Source: an uncultured Bacteroidales bacterium (GTDB lineage: Bacteria > Bacteroidota > Bacteroidia > Bacteroidales > P3). Taken from it: a stretch of DNA of 64,000 bases. The position numbers and the translations under genes were made by a program. The stretch covers positions 124,001 through 188,000 of the forward strand of contig CAMVMX010000003.1 of the NCBI GenBank assembly GCA_947168665.1, in the 5' to 3' direction. Below are positions 8,980 through 17,987 of this stretch, one piece after another; the stretch's first letter is position 1, and every line of letters begins with the position of its first letter. A model generated the notes under the pieces. The model had not been told where the DNA came from. It did no database searches and saw nothing but the letters and a program-made list of their open reading frames with translations.

Positions 8980-9234
8980 ATGTCATTACTCATTTTATTA
9001 CAAGCAGCTGCCCAGATGGCCTGGGGCTATTTCGGTGCAGCAGTCGGAGCAGGTTTGGCTACTATCGGTGCTGGTCTCGGCATCGGTAAAATCGGTCAGG
9101 GTGCAATGGAAGGTATGGCCCGTCAGCCTGAGGCTGGTGGCGACATCCGTTCCACCATGATTATTGCCGCCGCACTGGTCGAAGGTGTTGCCTTCTTCGC
9201 AGTGGTTGTCTGCTTGCTGGTTGTCCTCAAGTAG
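8980..9234 (+). CDS. atpE: F-type ATP synthase subunit c
   Basis: 84 aa, two membrane helices joined by the polar loop RQPEAG (48-53). This is the proton-carrying ring subunit in the inner membrane. The ion-binding carboxylate is Glu68 in ALVEGVAFF. The residues after it are G-V rather than the S/T expected of sodium-binding c subunits, so proton coupling is likely. It is the first gene of the operon here; atpB, which normally precedes it, is absent. A hairpin separates it from atpF. Confidence 0.95.
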   Translation: MSLLILLQAAAQMAWGYFGAAVGAGLATIGAGLGIGKIGQGAMEGMARQPEAGGDIRSTMIIAAALVEGVAFFAVVVCLLVVLK

Positions 9235-9252
9235 TGCCGACGCATCACAATC

Positions 9253-9296
9253 GGAAAGGGTGCCGGCGCGATTGGCACCGACATCCTTTCCTTTTC
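9253..9296 (+). terminator. Hairpin between atpE and atpF, possible attenuator
   Basis: GGAAAGG-GTGCC (9253-9264) pairs with GGCAC (9274-9278) and CCTTTCC (9285-9291) around a six-base bulge, and is followed by a T-rich run. It could partly terminate transcription or protect the atpE message, which would favour the many-copy c subunit. Confidence 0.55.
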
Positions 9297-9325
9297 TTTC
9301 AAAAGCAAACTAAAATTGACATTAG

Positions 9326-9826
9326 ATGAATAACCCGTTAATTAATCCTGGTTTAGGCACGTTTTTCTGGATGCTCGTTTCATTCGGAGTGTTGGTTTTT
9401 ATTCTTGGAAAATGGGGCTGGCCGATGCTGCTCAAATCGCTGAAGAAGCGCGAGCAGGCTATAGCCGACTCCCTTAATGCCGCCGAGAAAGCCCGCGAGG
9501 AGATGCTCCAGCTCACTGCCCATAATGAGGATTTGCTGAAAGAAGCCAAGCTGGAGCGCGATGAGCTGCTCCGTAACGCGCGCCTCACCAGCGAAAAAAT
9601 CATCGAGGATGCACGCGCCAAAGCAACAGAGGAGGCTGACCGCATTGTCGAAAATGCCCGCGAGAGCATCAACTACGAGAAACTGAAAGCCATGCACGAT
9701 CTCAAAAATCAGATTGCCAACCTCTCCATCGAGATTGCTGAGAAGTTGATGAAAGCAGAATTGTCCAACAAACAATCTGCTGACAGTCTGATTCAGCGCG
9801 AACTTGAGAATGTGCACCTCAATTAG
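9326..9826 (+). CDS. atpF: F-type ATP synthase subunit b
   Basis: 166 aa. One N-terminal membrane helix (about 10-30, ending in FILGKWGWP) is followed by a long charged helix of coiled-coil character. This is the peripheral stalk that links F1 to the membrane. Length and the start NNPLINPGLGTFFWMLVSF are typical of Bacteroidota b subunits. It lies between atpE and atpH in the usual order. Confidence 0.95.
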   Translation: MNNPLINPGLGTFFWMLVSFGVLVFILGKWGWPMLLKSLKKREQAIADSLNAAEKAREEMLQLTAHNEDLLKEAKLERDELLRNARLTSEKIIEDARAKATEEADRIVENARESINYEKLKAMHDLKNQIANLSIEIAEKLMKAELSNKQSADSLIQRELENVHLN

Positions 9827-9859
9827 TCCCCTATAGATAACCGACAGAAAACACTCACC

Positions 9860-10417
9860 GTGCAAGACTATAGAATCAATATCAATTACGCGAAGGCTCT
9901 CTACATGCTTGCAGTCGAGCTGGGCGAGCAAGACCGTGTGGCTCAGGACATGAGGCTGGTCAACGCTGTATGCTCCGAAAACCGCGTGTTCAGCACCGTC
10001 TTCCGCAACCCCGAAATCAAGGTGTCGAAGAAGGTGGCTATCGTACACGACATTTTTAGTGCCTATGTGTGTAAAACCACCATGGCGTTTTTGGAGTTTG
10101 TGGTCCGCAAAAGCCGTTCGGTGAATCTGGGCGGCATCAGTGCCTCGTTTCTTGACCTCTATCGTGGTAGCCACAACATTGTCCTGTCCAAATTCACCAC
10201 CGCCACCCCGGTCGATGCCTCTATCGTCGAGATGGTTAACAAGGTGGTGGCTCAGCACACAGGCAAAGAGGTTGAGCTGGTAGAAAAAATCGACCCCAAA
10301 ATCATTGGCGGCTTTGCAATCGAGTACGATAACAACATCTATGACGCTCGTCTCAGCACCAAGTTGGTCAAGCTCCGTCAACAGTTCGGCAAGAACGTCT
10401 ACGAGAGCAAATTGTAA
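9860..10417 (+). CDS. atpH: F-type ATP synthase subunit delta
   Basis: 185 aa, usual length. This is the stator cap that joins subunit b to the alpha/beta head. Features of the OSCP/delta family are the N-terminal helical bundle (NYAKALYMLAVELG) and the C-terminal motif KIDPKIIGGFAIEYDNNIYDARLSTKL. The start is GTG at 9860, which gives an N-terminus matching the family; no ATG is available upstream. Confidence 0.93.
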   Translation: MQDYRININYAKALYMLAVELGEQDRVAQDMRLVNAVCSENRVFSTVFRNPEIKVSKKVAIVHDIFSAYVCKTTMAFLEFVVRKSRSVNLGGISASFLDLYRGSHNIVLSKFTTATPVDASIVEMVNKVVAQHTGKEVELVEKIDPKIIGGFAIEYDNNIYDARLSTKLVKLRQQFGKNVYESKL

Positions 10418-10444
10418 TACGAAATAACTAATACATAAGGATAT

Positions 10445-12025
10445 ATGTCAGAAATTAAACCTGCCGAAGTATCGGCGATTCTGAAGAAACAACTGGCCGA
10501 TGTCAATCTGGATGTGGCGTTGGAAGAGGTGGGCACAGTCCTCACCGTAGGCGACGGCATTGCCCGTGTCTACGGCCTCAACAATGCGCAGGCTGGCGAG
10601 CTGGTCGAGTTCTCCTCCGGCGAGCAAGGCATCGTTCAGAATCTTGAAGAGGACAATGTCGGCGTTGTGATGCTGGCTGAAGCCAGCACCATCAACGAGG
10701 GCGACACTGTGAAGCGCACCAAGCGCATCGCCTCCATCCGTGTTGGCGAAGGGCTTGTGGGTCGCGTCATCAACACCATCGGCGAGCCTATCGATGGCAA
10801 GGGTGTCATCGGAGGCGAGCTTTTCGAAATGCCCATTGAGCGCAAAGCCCCCGGCGTCATCTTCCGCCAGCCCGTCGAGCAGCCCCTGCAAACCGGCATC
10901 AAGGCTATCGACTCCATGATTCCCATCGGACGAGGGCAGCGCGAGCTTATCATCGGCGACCGTCAGACAGGTAAAACCGCCATCGCTATCGACACCATCA
11001 TCAACCAGAAGAACTTCTACGATGCAGGCGACCCCGTCTACTGCATCTATGTGGCTTGTGGTCAGAAAGGATCGACAGTCGCCAACATGGTCAAAAACCT
11101 TGAGGAGAAAGGCGCCATGGCCTACACCATTGTTGTGGCCGCCACCGCCTCCGACCCTGCTGCCATGCAGTTCTATGCCCCCTTTGCCGGGGCCGCCATC
11201 GGCGAATATTTCCGCGACACAGGGCGCAACGCCCTCGTCATTTATGACGACCTCAGTAAACAGGCCGTGGCCTACCGCGAAGTCTCCTTGCTGCTCCGTC
11301 GCCCACCGGGACGTGAAGCCTATCCGGGCGATGTCTTCTACCTCCACAGCCGCCTTCTTGAGCGTGCCGCCCGCATCATCCAGAGCGATGAAATCGCCCG
11401 CCAGATGAACGACCTTCCCGCATGTCTCAAGGACAAAGTGAAAGGTGGCGGCTCTCTCACCGCCCTCCCCATCATTGAGACTCAGGCGGGCGACGTCTCG
11501 GCATACATCCCCACCAACGTTATATCCATCACCGACGGCCAGATATTCCTCGAGACCAACCTCTTCAACTCAGGCATCCGTCCGGCCATCAATGTGGGTA
11601 TCTCCGTTTCGCGTGTGGGTGGCAAAGCCCAGATTAAGTCGATGAAGAAAATTGCCGGTACACTCAAACTCGACCAGGCCCAGTATCGTGAGCTGGAAGC
11701 TTTCTCCAAGTTTGGCTCCGACCTCGATGCCGCCACCAAGGCAGTGCTCGACAAAGGTGCCCGCAACGTCGAAATCCTCAAACAGCCCCAGTACAGCCCT
11801 ATGCCTGTTGAGGACCAGGTGGCCATTATCTACTGCGGCACCAACGGCTTGCTGCAGAAAGTGCCTACCGACAAGGTGCGCAACTTCGAGAGCGAGTACC
11901 TCTTCTTCCTCCATCAGAACCATGCCGACATTCTTGATAATCTCCGCAAGGGTAAACTGGTCGACCAAGACCTCGCAACCCTCAAGAGCGTAGCACTCGA
12001 CATGGCTGAGAAATACGCAAAATAA
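10445..12025 (+). CDS. atpA: F-type ATP synthase subunit alpha
   Basis: 526 aa. Forms the F1 head with beta and carries the non-catalytic nucleotide sites. The P-loop GDRQTGKTA lies at 171-179, followed by the [12 protein letters not shown] block. The family signature is visible as [22 protein letters not shown]. Internal DNA is strongly C-ending in third positions, as in neighbouring highly expressed genes. It is followed after 6 bases by atpG; atpD and atpC are not in the window. Confidence 0.97.
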   Translation: MSEIKPAEVSAILKKQLADVNLDVALEEVGTVLTVGDGIARVYGLNNAQAGELVEFSSGEQGIVQNLEEDNVGVVMLAEASTINEGDTVKRTKRIASIRVGEGLVGRVINTIGEPIDGKGVIGGELFEMPIERKAPGVIFRQPVEQPLQTGIKAIDSMIPIGRGQRELIIGDRQTGKTAIAIDTIINQKNFYDAGDPVYCIYVACGQKGSTVANMVKNLEEKGAMAYTIVVAATASDPAAMQFYAPFAGAAIGEYFRDTGRNALVIYDDLSKQAVAYREVSLLLRRPPGREAYPGDVFYLHSRLLERAARIIQSDEIARQMNDLPACLKDKVKGGGSLTALPIIETQAGDVSAYIPTNVISITDGQIFLETNLFNSGIRPAINVGISVSRVGGKAQIKSMKKIAGTLKLDQAQYRELEAFSKFGSDLDAATKAVLDKGARNVEILKQPQYSPMPVEDQVAIIYCGTNGLLQKVPTDKVRNFESEYLFFLHQNHADILDNLRKGKLVDQDLATLKSVALDMAEKYAK

Positions 12026-12031
12026 ACAAGT

Positions 12032-12919
12032 ATGGCAAACTTAAAAGAAGTCCGAACCCGCATTGCCTCGGTAAGCTCCACGCAGCAGATCACCTCCGCC
12101 ATGAAGATGGTCTCTGCGGCCAAGTTCCGCCGTGCGCAAAATGCCATTGTCGGCATGCGCCCCTATGCCAATCAGTTGGGCGAGATTGCCGCAGGCATTG
12201 ATACGGGCGATGGCATCCAGACCCCCTACCACGAGGTGCGCCGGCTCGACAATGTGCTCCTCGTAGTGGTCACCTCGAACAAAGGGCTTTGCGGAGCCTT
12301 CAACAGCAACGTCATCAAGCAGGCCCAGGCGAGGATTGATCACTACAAATCCCTGTCCACCCCCGATCAGCCCGCGCACCTTGCCATGATTACCATCGGC
12401 AAACGGTGCAGCGAGTTCTTTGGCAAGCGATTCGATAACGTGGTGGGTTCCTACGACGAACTCCTCGACAATGCTACTTTCGATTCTGTGGCATCCCTTG
12501 CCGACGAGGTCATGCAGCAGTTCTGCGATAAAAAATACGACCGTGTAGAGCTGATTTATAATCAGTTCAAGAATTCCTTGGTGCAGATTCTCAGCACCGA
12601 GCGGTTCCTCCCCATCGCCCCGGAAAAAAACTCCGCCGGAACATCTTCGGGCATGGCCAACGATTATATCTTCGAGCCCTCCAAGGAAGAAATCCTCCGC
12701 GAGATGATCCCGCTCACCCTCCGCTCCCACTTCTACCGTGTCGTCCTCGACTCGCTGGCCTCCGAACACGGCGCCCGCATGAACGCCATGCAGAAAGCCA
12801 CCGATAACGCCACCGAGTTGCTCAAAGAACTGCGCCTCAGCTACAACAAAGCCCGCCAGGCAGCCATCACCAATGAGATTATCGAGATTGTCAGCGGCTC
12901 CGAGGCATTGAAAGGCTGA
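12032..12919 (+). CDS. atpG: F-type ATP synthase subunit gamma
   Basis: 295 aa, the central rotor shaft. The N-terminal helix (LKEVRTRIASVSSTQQITSA) and the C-terminal helix (NATELLKELRLSYNKARQAA, then ITNEIIEIVSGSEAL) are the conserved coiled-coil ends of the gamma family. The internal block LLVVVTSNKGLCGAFN is also typical. It is the last gene of this atp cluster and is followed by a strong hairpin terminator. Confidence 0.96.
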   Translation: MANLKEVRTRIASVSSTQQITSAMKMVSAAKFRRAQNAIVGMRPYANQLGEIAAGIDTGDGIQTPYHEVRRLDNVLLVVVTSNKGLCGAFNSNVIKQAQARIDHYKSLSTPDQPAHLAMITIGKRCSEFFGKRFDNVVGSYDELLDNATFDSVASLADEVMQQFCDKKYDRVELIYNQFKNSLVQILSTERFLPIAPEKNSAGTSSGMANDYIFEPSKEEILREMIPLTLRSHFYRVVLDSLASEHGARMNAMQKATDNATELLKELRLSYNKARQAAITNEIIEIVSGSEALKG

Positions 12920-12949
12920 ACCCTATGTACCTCTAGTACATCACCCTAC

Positions 12950-12988
12950 AGCGCATGGGACCCCGCGTTCCTATGCGCTCTTTTATTT
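12950..12988 (+). terminator. Terminator of the atp operon
   Basis: An 11-bp stem with one G-T pair (12950-12960 with 12969-12979) is followed by CTTTTATTT. Confidence 0.75.
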
Positions 12989-13013
12989 GCAACAAACATT
13001 AATGTCCTTCTAT

Positions 13014-14276
13014 ATGGAAAAGAAACAAAATTACACTATCCCGATTATCGTGATGTTCTTGCTGTTCTTTATGATAGCATTCGTCACCAATTTCGCCGGC
13101 TCCATGGGAGTCATTGTCAAGAACCAATTTGGCACCAGCAATGCCGTAGCCCAGCTGGGCACCTTGGCCAACTTCATCGCCTATGCCTGCATGGGCATCC
13201 CTGCCGGCATCATCCTCCGCCGCAAGGGCTATAAGTTCACCTCCCTCCTGGCCGTCACCGTCGGCTTCGTTGGAGTGGGCATCCAGTTCCTCTCTGGCTA
13301 TGCCGAGAGTTTCGCCGTCTATGTGGCGGGAGCCCTGGTGGCAGGATTCTCCATGTGCCTGCTCAACATCGTTGTCAACCCCATGCTCAACACCCTCGGT
13401 GGTGGTGGCAACCGGGGCAACCAGCTCATCCAGTGGGGCGGAACCATCAACTCCACCGGCGGCACCATTGCACCCATCCTGCTGGGTTACCTGATTGGCG
13501 GTGCAGCCAGCCAGGCTTCCGTCAGCGATGCGGCGCCTGCCATGATTATTGCCATGGCCATCTTTGCCGTCGCCTTCGTGGTTATAGTCCTCACCAAAAT
13601 CCCCGAGCCCCATCTGGAAACCAAAGAGATGCGTGCCGCCAAGCAGAAAGACACCCATTCTCCCCTCAGTTTCCGTCATTTCGTGCTGGGCGCCATCGCC
13701 ATCTTCTTCTACGTAGGAGTCGAGGTAGGCATTCCCAACACCGCCAACCTCTACATGACCACTGGTGCCGAAGGTGGCGGACTGGGTTTGGGTGCCGACC
13801 TCGCGGGCTGGTTCATTGGAGCATACTGGTTCCTCATGCTCTGCGGGCGCTTCATTGGTGGTCTGCTGGGCAGCAAGGTATCCTCCAAAGCCATGCTGGC
13901 CACCGCTGCCACCATCGCCATCCTCTTCCTCCTGTGTCTCATCTTCATCCCCGCCACCACAACCATCCAGCTCCGTGGTGCCGAAGTGCCCCTCAAAATT
14001 GTCTTTGCCACCCTTTGCGGCCTCTGTACCTCCGTCATGTGGGGCGCCATCTTTAACCTCTCAGCCGAAGGGCTGGGCAAATACACCCCCATGGCCAGTG
14101 GCATTTTCATGGCCTTAGTGTGTGGCGGAGGCATCCTGCCCTTCATCCAGAACAGCGTTGCCGACAGCTTAGGCTACGTCAGCAGCTACTGGATAGTTGT
14201 CGCCGGCTTTGCCTACATCCTCTTCTATGCCCTCTGGGGCAGTAAGAATGTCAATAAAGACATCCCCACCGAATAA
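13014..14276 (+). CDS. MFS sugar transporter, FucP/GluP type
   Basis: 420 aa from ATG 13014; ATG 13002 would add four residues. About 12 membrane segments. N-terminal motifs (MIAFVTNFAGSMGVIVKNQFG, then GIPAGIILRRKGYK), NIVVNPMLNTLGG in span four, and the QWGGTINSTGGTIAPILLG block are characteristic of the fucose/glucose/galactose proton symporter (FGHS) family of the major facilitator superfamily. Bacteroidota carry many of these for hexoses, fucose or N-acetylglucosamine. No sugar kinase or regulator is beside it, so the substrate is not known. It follows the atp terminator and has only a poor promoter match (TTTATTTG). Confidence 0.87.
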   Translation: MEKKQNYTIPIIVMFLLFFMIAFVTNFAGSMGVIVKNQFGTSNAVAQLGTLANFIAYACMGIPAGIILRRKGYKFTSLLAVTVGFVGVGIQFLSGYAESFAVYVAGALVAGFSMCLLNIVVNPMLNTLGGGGNRGNQLIQWGGTINSTGGTIAPILLGYLIGGAASQASVSDAAPAMIIAMAIFAVAFVVIVLTKIPEPHLETKEMRAAKQKDTHSPLSFRHFVLGAIAIFFYVGVEVGIPNTANLYMTTGAEGGGLGLGADLAGWFIGAYWFLMLCGRFIGGLLGSKVSSKAMLATAATIAILFLLCLIFIPATTTIQLRGAEVPLKIVFATLCGLCTSVMWGAIFNLSAEGLGKYTPMASGIFMALVCGGGILPFIQNSVADSLGYVSSYWIVVAGFAYILFYALWGSKNVNKDIPTE

Positions 14277-14288
14277 AACAGCCCAATA

Positions 14289-14330
14289 GCCCTCCCCTCG
14301 GTGCGTTCCCGACGCGCCATAGGGGAGGGC
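14289..14330 (+). terminator. Terminator after the MFS transporter
   Basis: Perfect 10-bp stem GCCCTCCCCT / AGGGGAGGGC (14289-14298 with 14321-14330) followed by TTATT. Confidence 0.7.
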
Positions 14331-14386
14331 TTATTGCATCAGTCCCGTAGCGGAAACAAGCCTACACAAGAGGCCCGTAAACTATT

Positions 14387-14427
14387 GCCCCCTCCACCCA
14401 GACTTCCGTGTGCTGGCTGGAGGGGGC
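14387..14427 (-). terminator. Hairpin downstream of the small membrane protein
   Basis: A 15-bp stem with one mismatch (14387-14401 with 14413-14427), rich in G/C. On the minus strand it follows the gene ending at 14457, though the T run after it is poor. Confidence 0.55.
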
Positions 14428-14456
14428 TTGCATTGCCGTTAGTCAAAAGGGGCGGG

Positions 14457-14972
14457 CTATAGCCGCTGACCCGAATCGGTCTTTTTGTACAACGTAGGTG
14501 ATTTCTGTTCCTTCAGAGCCTTGCGCTCATTGAGGTTGCTGATGTGGAAATCCTCGCGTTTCTGCCATTCCTCCTCGCTTATTTCCAAGGCTTTCTCTAT
14601 TACCTCACGGCTCGACATGTGGGGGTAATGCTTTCGGTAGTGCAGTTCATGCCGCTTTACCGATATGGGGTACTTGGCCAGCAGTGCCTGATATTCCGGG
14701 CTGTTTTCATATCCCCGTTTCTGCCTTTTATTCCGCTGCTGTTTGAACATCTTGCGCCACAGCCCTGTATAGTCCCATCTCACCCACAGCCCGATGATGG
14801 TGCCGACCCCCCATACAATGCCCGCCACGGCAATGATAACCTTGATAATCAGCCTCTGATACATGTGCTGCACCATCCACAGGGGCAGCACACCCAATAT
14901 TCCAATTAAGATGAACAGCAGTGTAATCCCTGCCACCTTTATACTTGTGTTTTCGAGACTATTCTTTGCCAT
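14457..14972 (-). CDS. Hypothetical two-span membrane protein
   Basis: 171 aa from ATG 14972, chosen because it leaves a short polar start before the first membrane segment (about 12-33). A second span lies at about 40-65. The cytoplasmic C-terminal half is basic and helical (FKQQRNKRQKRGYENSPEY and KALEISEEEWQKRED). No family recognised. The frame stays open upstream to 15029 but the extension adds nothing conserved. It stands alone between two hairpins and the rpsA promoter. Confidence 0.6.
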   Translation of the reverse strand: MAKNSLENTSIKVAGITLLFILIGILGVLPLWMVQHMYQRLIIKVIIAVAGIVWGVGTIIGLWVRWDYTGLWRKMFKQQRNKRQKRGYENSPEYQALLAKYPISVKRHELHYRKHYPHMSSREVIEKALEISEEEWQKREDFHISNLNERKALKEQKSPTLYKKTDSGQRL

Positions 14973-15161
14973 GATGAGATTGATAATTTGAAATTTTCGC
15001 GATTTATCGGTGAACGCCAATCCCGCCATTTTATTGTTTCGCCCCCTCTTTTTCTCAATATTAACGGTGCGCCATGCCCACCGTCCCCTGCACCATGGGT
15101 GCTGACGGCTGTGGGTGGCGGAGCGTTGATGTTTTTTTCATTGGCCGGGAATGCCTAAATC

Positions 15162-15191
15162 TTTGTAATTCAAAAAAAAATCGTATCTTTG
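15162..15191 (+). promoter_or_regulatory. Promoter of rpsA
   Basis: TTTG (15162-15165), 18 bases, TATCTTTG (15184-15191). The leader to the rpsA ATG is about 105 bases and could carry S1 autoregulation, but no structure was identified. Confidence 0.75.
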
Positions 15192-15299
15192 CTTCTCACA
15201 TTGCGGTGTTCGTATTCCTGTCAATGCGATAGAACCCAGTGCGTTAACCTAAGTTTCACCCGGTCGGCAGGGGCCACAAACACACACAAAACCGCACAC

Positions 15300-17099
15300 A
15301 TGGATTATAAAAATGTGCAGCCGATAGCAGATTTTGACTGGAGTGCTATCGATAAAAAAGAAGAAGTCAACAGCGAGCAGGCCAAACAAATGGCCGAACA
15401 GTACGAGCAAACCTTCAAATCCTTCACCGAACAGGAAGTCATCGAAGGTACCATCGTCAGCATCAGCGACCGCGAAGCCGTCGTCAACATCGGATTCAAG
15501 AGCGACGGCGTCATCCCCGCTTCCGAACTCCGCTACAACCCCGACTTCAAAGTCGGCGACAAAATCGAAGTCTACGTCGAAAGCCAGGAAGACTCCAACG
15601 GCCAGCTCCTCCTCTCCCACAAGAAAGCCCGCATCCTCAAGAGCTGGGAGCGCGTCAACCAAGCCTACGAGAACCAGGAAATCATCACCGGCTACGTCAA
15701 GAGCCGTACCAAAGGCGGTCTCATTGTCACCGTTTTCGACAATATCGAAGCCTTCCTTCCCGGTTCGCAAATCGATGTCAAGCCCATCCGCGACTACGAT
15801 GTCTTTGTCGACAAGAGCATGGAGTTCAAAGTCGTCAAAATCAACCACGAATACAAGAATGTGGTAGTTTCCCACAAAGCCCTCATCGAGGACGAAATCG
15901 AAGCCCAGAAGGCCGAAATCATCAGCCATCTCGAGAAGGGTCAGGTACTCGAAGGAACCGTCAAGAACATCACCCCCTACGGTGTCTTCATCGACCTCGG
16001 TGGTGTCGACGGTCTCATCCACATCACCGACCTCAGCTGGGGTCGTGTGTCCGATCCTAAGGACATCGTCGAACTCGACCAGAAAATCAACGTCGTCATC
16101 CTCGACTTCGACGAGGCCAAGCACCGCATCGCCCTCGGTCTCAAACAGCTCACTCCTCACCCCTGGGATGCTCTCGATCCCAACCTCAAAGAGGGTGACC
16201 ACGTCCACGGCAAGGTGGTCGTTATCGCCGACTACGGCGCTTTTGTCGAGGTTGTTCCCGGTGTCGAAGGCCTCATCCACGTCAGCGAGATGAGCTGGAG
16301 CCAGCACCTCCGCAGCGCCCAGGACTTCCTCAAAGTTGGTCAGGAAGTCGAAGCCGTCGTCCTCACTCTCGACCGCGAGCAGCGCAAGATGAGCCTCGGT
16401 CTCAAGCAACTCATGCCCGACCCCTGGCTCACCATCACCGAGAAATACCCCGTCGGCAGCAAGCACACCGCCATCGTCCGCAACTTCACCAACTTCGGCA
16501 TCTTTGTCGAGCTTGAAGAAGGCGTCGACGGCCTCATCCACATCAGCGACCTCAGCTGGAGCAAGAAAATCAAACACCCCGCCGAGTTCACCAAGATTGG
16601 CGACAGCATTGATGTCGTCGTCCTCGAAGTCGATGCCGAAAACCGTCGTCTCAGCCTCGGCCACAAGCAGCTCGAAGAGAACCCCTGGGATGTCTACGAG
16701 TCCCTCTTCGGCGTTGGCACCGTCCACCAAGGCACCATCTCCAACATCAATGACAAGGGCGCTACCGTGGCTCTGCCCTATGGCGTTGAAGGCTTCGCTC
16801 CCATGCGCCACCTCGAGAAGGAAGACAAAACCAAGGCTCGTCAGGGCGAAACCCTTGACTTCAAGGTCATCGAATTCTCCAAGGAGAACAAGAAAATCAT
16901 CGTATCCCACACCCGCGTCTTCCAGGACAACCTCGACAACGAGCGCATGAAGAACGAGAACGATGAGGCCAAGAAAGAGCGCGCCACCAAGAAGACCGTC
17001 AAGAAAATCAACGAGACTCTCGAAAAGACCACCCTTGGCGACCTCAGCGTGCTGGCCAACCTCAAAGAAGAAATCGAAAAAGAGGAACGCGGCGAATAA
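15300..17099 (+). CDS. rpsA: 30S ribosomal protein S1
   Basis: 599 aa from ATG 15300. The frame is open to 15189, but that runs into the promoter, and MDYKNVQPIADFDW is a typical Bacteroidota S1 start. It contains six S1 RNA-binding repeats: weak ones at about 50-115 and 130-200, then four clear ones, each with a G-x-[FI]-V/I-D/E and DGLIH(I/V)S pattern (ITPYGVFIDLGGVDGLIHIT, and similar at about 305, 395 and 480). S1 helps bind mRNA to the 30S subunit. Bacteroidota have weak Shine-Dalgarno use, so S1 is thought to matter more. Codon use is strongly biased to C-ending codons, as in a highly expressed gene. Confidence 0.96.
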   Translation: MDYKNVQPIADFDWSAIDKKEEVNSEQAKQMAEQYEQTFKSFTEQEVIEGTIVSISDREAVVNIGFKSDGVIPASELRYNPDFKVGDKIEVYVESQEDSNGQLLLSHKKARILKSWERVNQAYENQEIITGYVKSRTKGGLIVTVFDNIEAFLPGSQIDVKPIRDYDVFVDKSMEFKVVKINHEYKNVVVSHKALIEDEIEAQKAEIISHLEKGQVLEGTVKNITPYGVFIDLGGVDGLIHITDLSWGRVSDPKDIVELDQKINVVILDFDEAKHRIALGLKQLTPHPWDALDPNLKEGDHVHGKVVVIADYGAFVEVVPGVEGLIHVSEMSWSQHLRSAQDFLKVGQEVEAVVLTLDREQRKMSLGLKQLMPDPWLTITEKYPVGSKHTAIVRNFTNFGIFVELEEGVDGLIHISDLSWSKKIKHPAEFTKIGDSIDVVVLEVDAENRRLSLGHKQLEENPWDVYESLFGVGTVHQGTISNINDKGATVALPYGVEGFAPMRHLEKEDKTKARQGETLDFKVIEFSKENKKIIVSHTRVFQDNLDNERMKNENDEAKKERATKKTVKKINETLEKTTLGDLSVLANLKEEIEKEERGE

Positions 17100-17143
17100 C
17101 CCTCCCGTTGTCTACCGAGCAAGTAGATTTTTTGTTTTGTGTT

Positions 17144-17175
17144 ACTGGGACTCCATCCGAGTCCCAGTTTTTTTT
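17144..17175 (+). terminator. Strong terminator of rpsA
   Basis: Stem ACTGGGACT / AGTCCCAGT (17144-17152 with 17160-17168) followed by eight T residues. Confidence 0.9.
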
Positions 17176-17693
17176 GTGCAGGTGGTATTCGGCCAGCTGC
17201 CAATAATTTGTTCCGCACGCGAGCCGCACGAATCCGGCGGATTATTGTCCGTGCCATACGTCTGATTCCAGTTTCTCAAAAAAACAAGTATTGCTTACAA
17301 GCTGCTCAGATTTAGTCCCTTCGGACAGCTTGAAAGAGGTTCACGGTGGCGTTGTCCCGACTCCTGATCCGGTTTGCCAGTCTTGGGTCTGCGCTGGTAA
17401 GTGTCTGTTGGATAGTTCTTTCTCTGTTTGCGACCCCCTCCTATTCCGCTCCTTCATCGCAAAAACGCGAAGAAGGAGCGGAATAGGAGGGGGTCGCATG
17501 CGGTGGTTTAGCGGACTTGACTGCGGCATCCCCGTCCATATCGCCGCCACACCCCGGAGCATTGCCGCTTCCCCGTATGGGTCTGTTTCCCCCTCTCTTT
17601 CGGATTCCCGGTCCAACGGCCCGGTCGGAAGAATTCGTGCATACCCTTGCAAAAATATTTTTCTTGATTTCCTTTTATATTCCAGAAAATATG
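17176..17693. other. Noncoding stretch between rpsA and the peptide gene
   Basis: About 520 bases with no convincing gene. A plus-strand frame (17291-17725) and minus-strand frames here show no conserved protein features. The region contains the long inverted repeat at 17429-17498, and a promoter follows at 17694. Confidence 0.5.
17429..17498. repeat. 27-bp perfect inverted repeat
   Basis: 17429-17455 is the exact reverse complement of 17472-17498. Inside, one A-A mismatch is followed by a further TCGC/GCGA stem (17457-17460 with 17467-17470) and a six-base loop. The total is 31 pairs. There is no T run, so it is not a standard terminator. It could be an excised-element scar, a MITE-like repeat or a structured RNA. 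Confidence 0.9.
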
Positions 17694-17701
17694 TATCTTT
17701 G
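17694..17701 (+). promoter_or_regulatory. -7 promoter element of the peptide-lipoprotein pair
   Basis: TATCTTTG, preceded by AAAATATG as in the promoter at 25465. The leader to the ATG at 17789 would be about 85 bases. Confidence 0.65.
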
Positions 17702-17788
17702 TTGATATTAGTGGTTGGTGCATAACTGCACATAATCACTGTAAATCAATTTGTTAATCCAATAATTAATAACCAAAAGCAAACAAAA

Positions 17789-17956
17789 ATGACACAAAAA
17801 AAGCAAAAAAACTATCCGACACCTATCGTTGAAGTGTTCTGCGCCCGCATAGAGAAAGGTTTTGCCGGCAGTAACACCCCCGATGACCAGAATCAGTCCC
17901 GAATTTTTGAGACTGTCGGTGAAGGTGAAGACATCTCCGGCAAAACCTGGTCTTAA
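17789..17956 (+). CDS. 55-aa peptide upstream of a surface lipoprotein
   Basis: Short frame from ATG 17789 to TAA 17954. It starts with a lysine-rich stretch, then YPTPIVEVFCARIEKGFAGS and an acidic glycine-rich tail (ETVGEGEDISGKTWS). The pattern Y-x-x-P-x-(V/I)-E-V ... E-x-G-F-A-x-S recalls short Bacteroidota peptides encoded next to fimbrillin-type lipoproteins, as far as I recall; their function is unknown. No signal peptide by hydrophobicity. It has its own promoter and lies 31 bases before the lipoprotein gene, so the two are probably cotranscribed. A FAGS site after a polar leader invites the idea of a processed peptide, but that is speculation. Confidence 0.65.
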   Translation: MTQKKQKNYPTPIVEVFCARIEKGFAGSNTPDDQNQSRIFETVGEGEDISGKTWS

Positions 17957-17987
17957 TCATTTAACCATTTGAAAAACCATTGTACCC

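Noticed and set aside
15249..16910. 553-codon minus-strand frame over rpsA
   Set aside because: Antisense shadow of S1 repeats, with an acidic, Val/Asp-rich repetitive composition and no domain.
17291..17725. 144-codon plus-strand frame between rpsA and the peptide gene
   Set aside because: It contains the long inverted repeat and overlaps the promoter at 17694. No conserved features.
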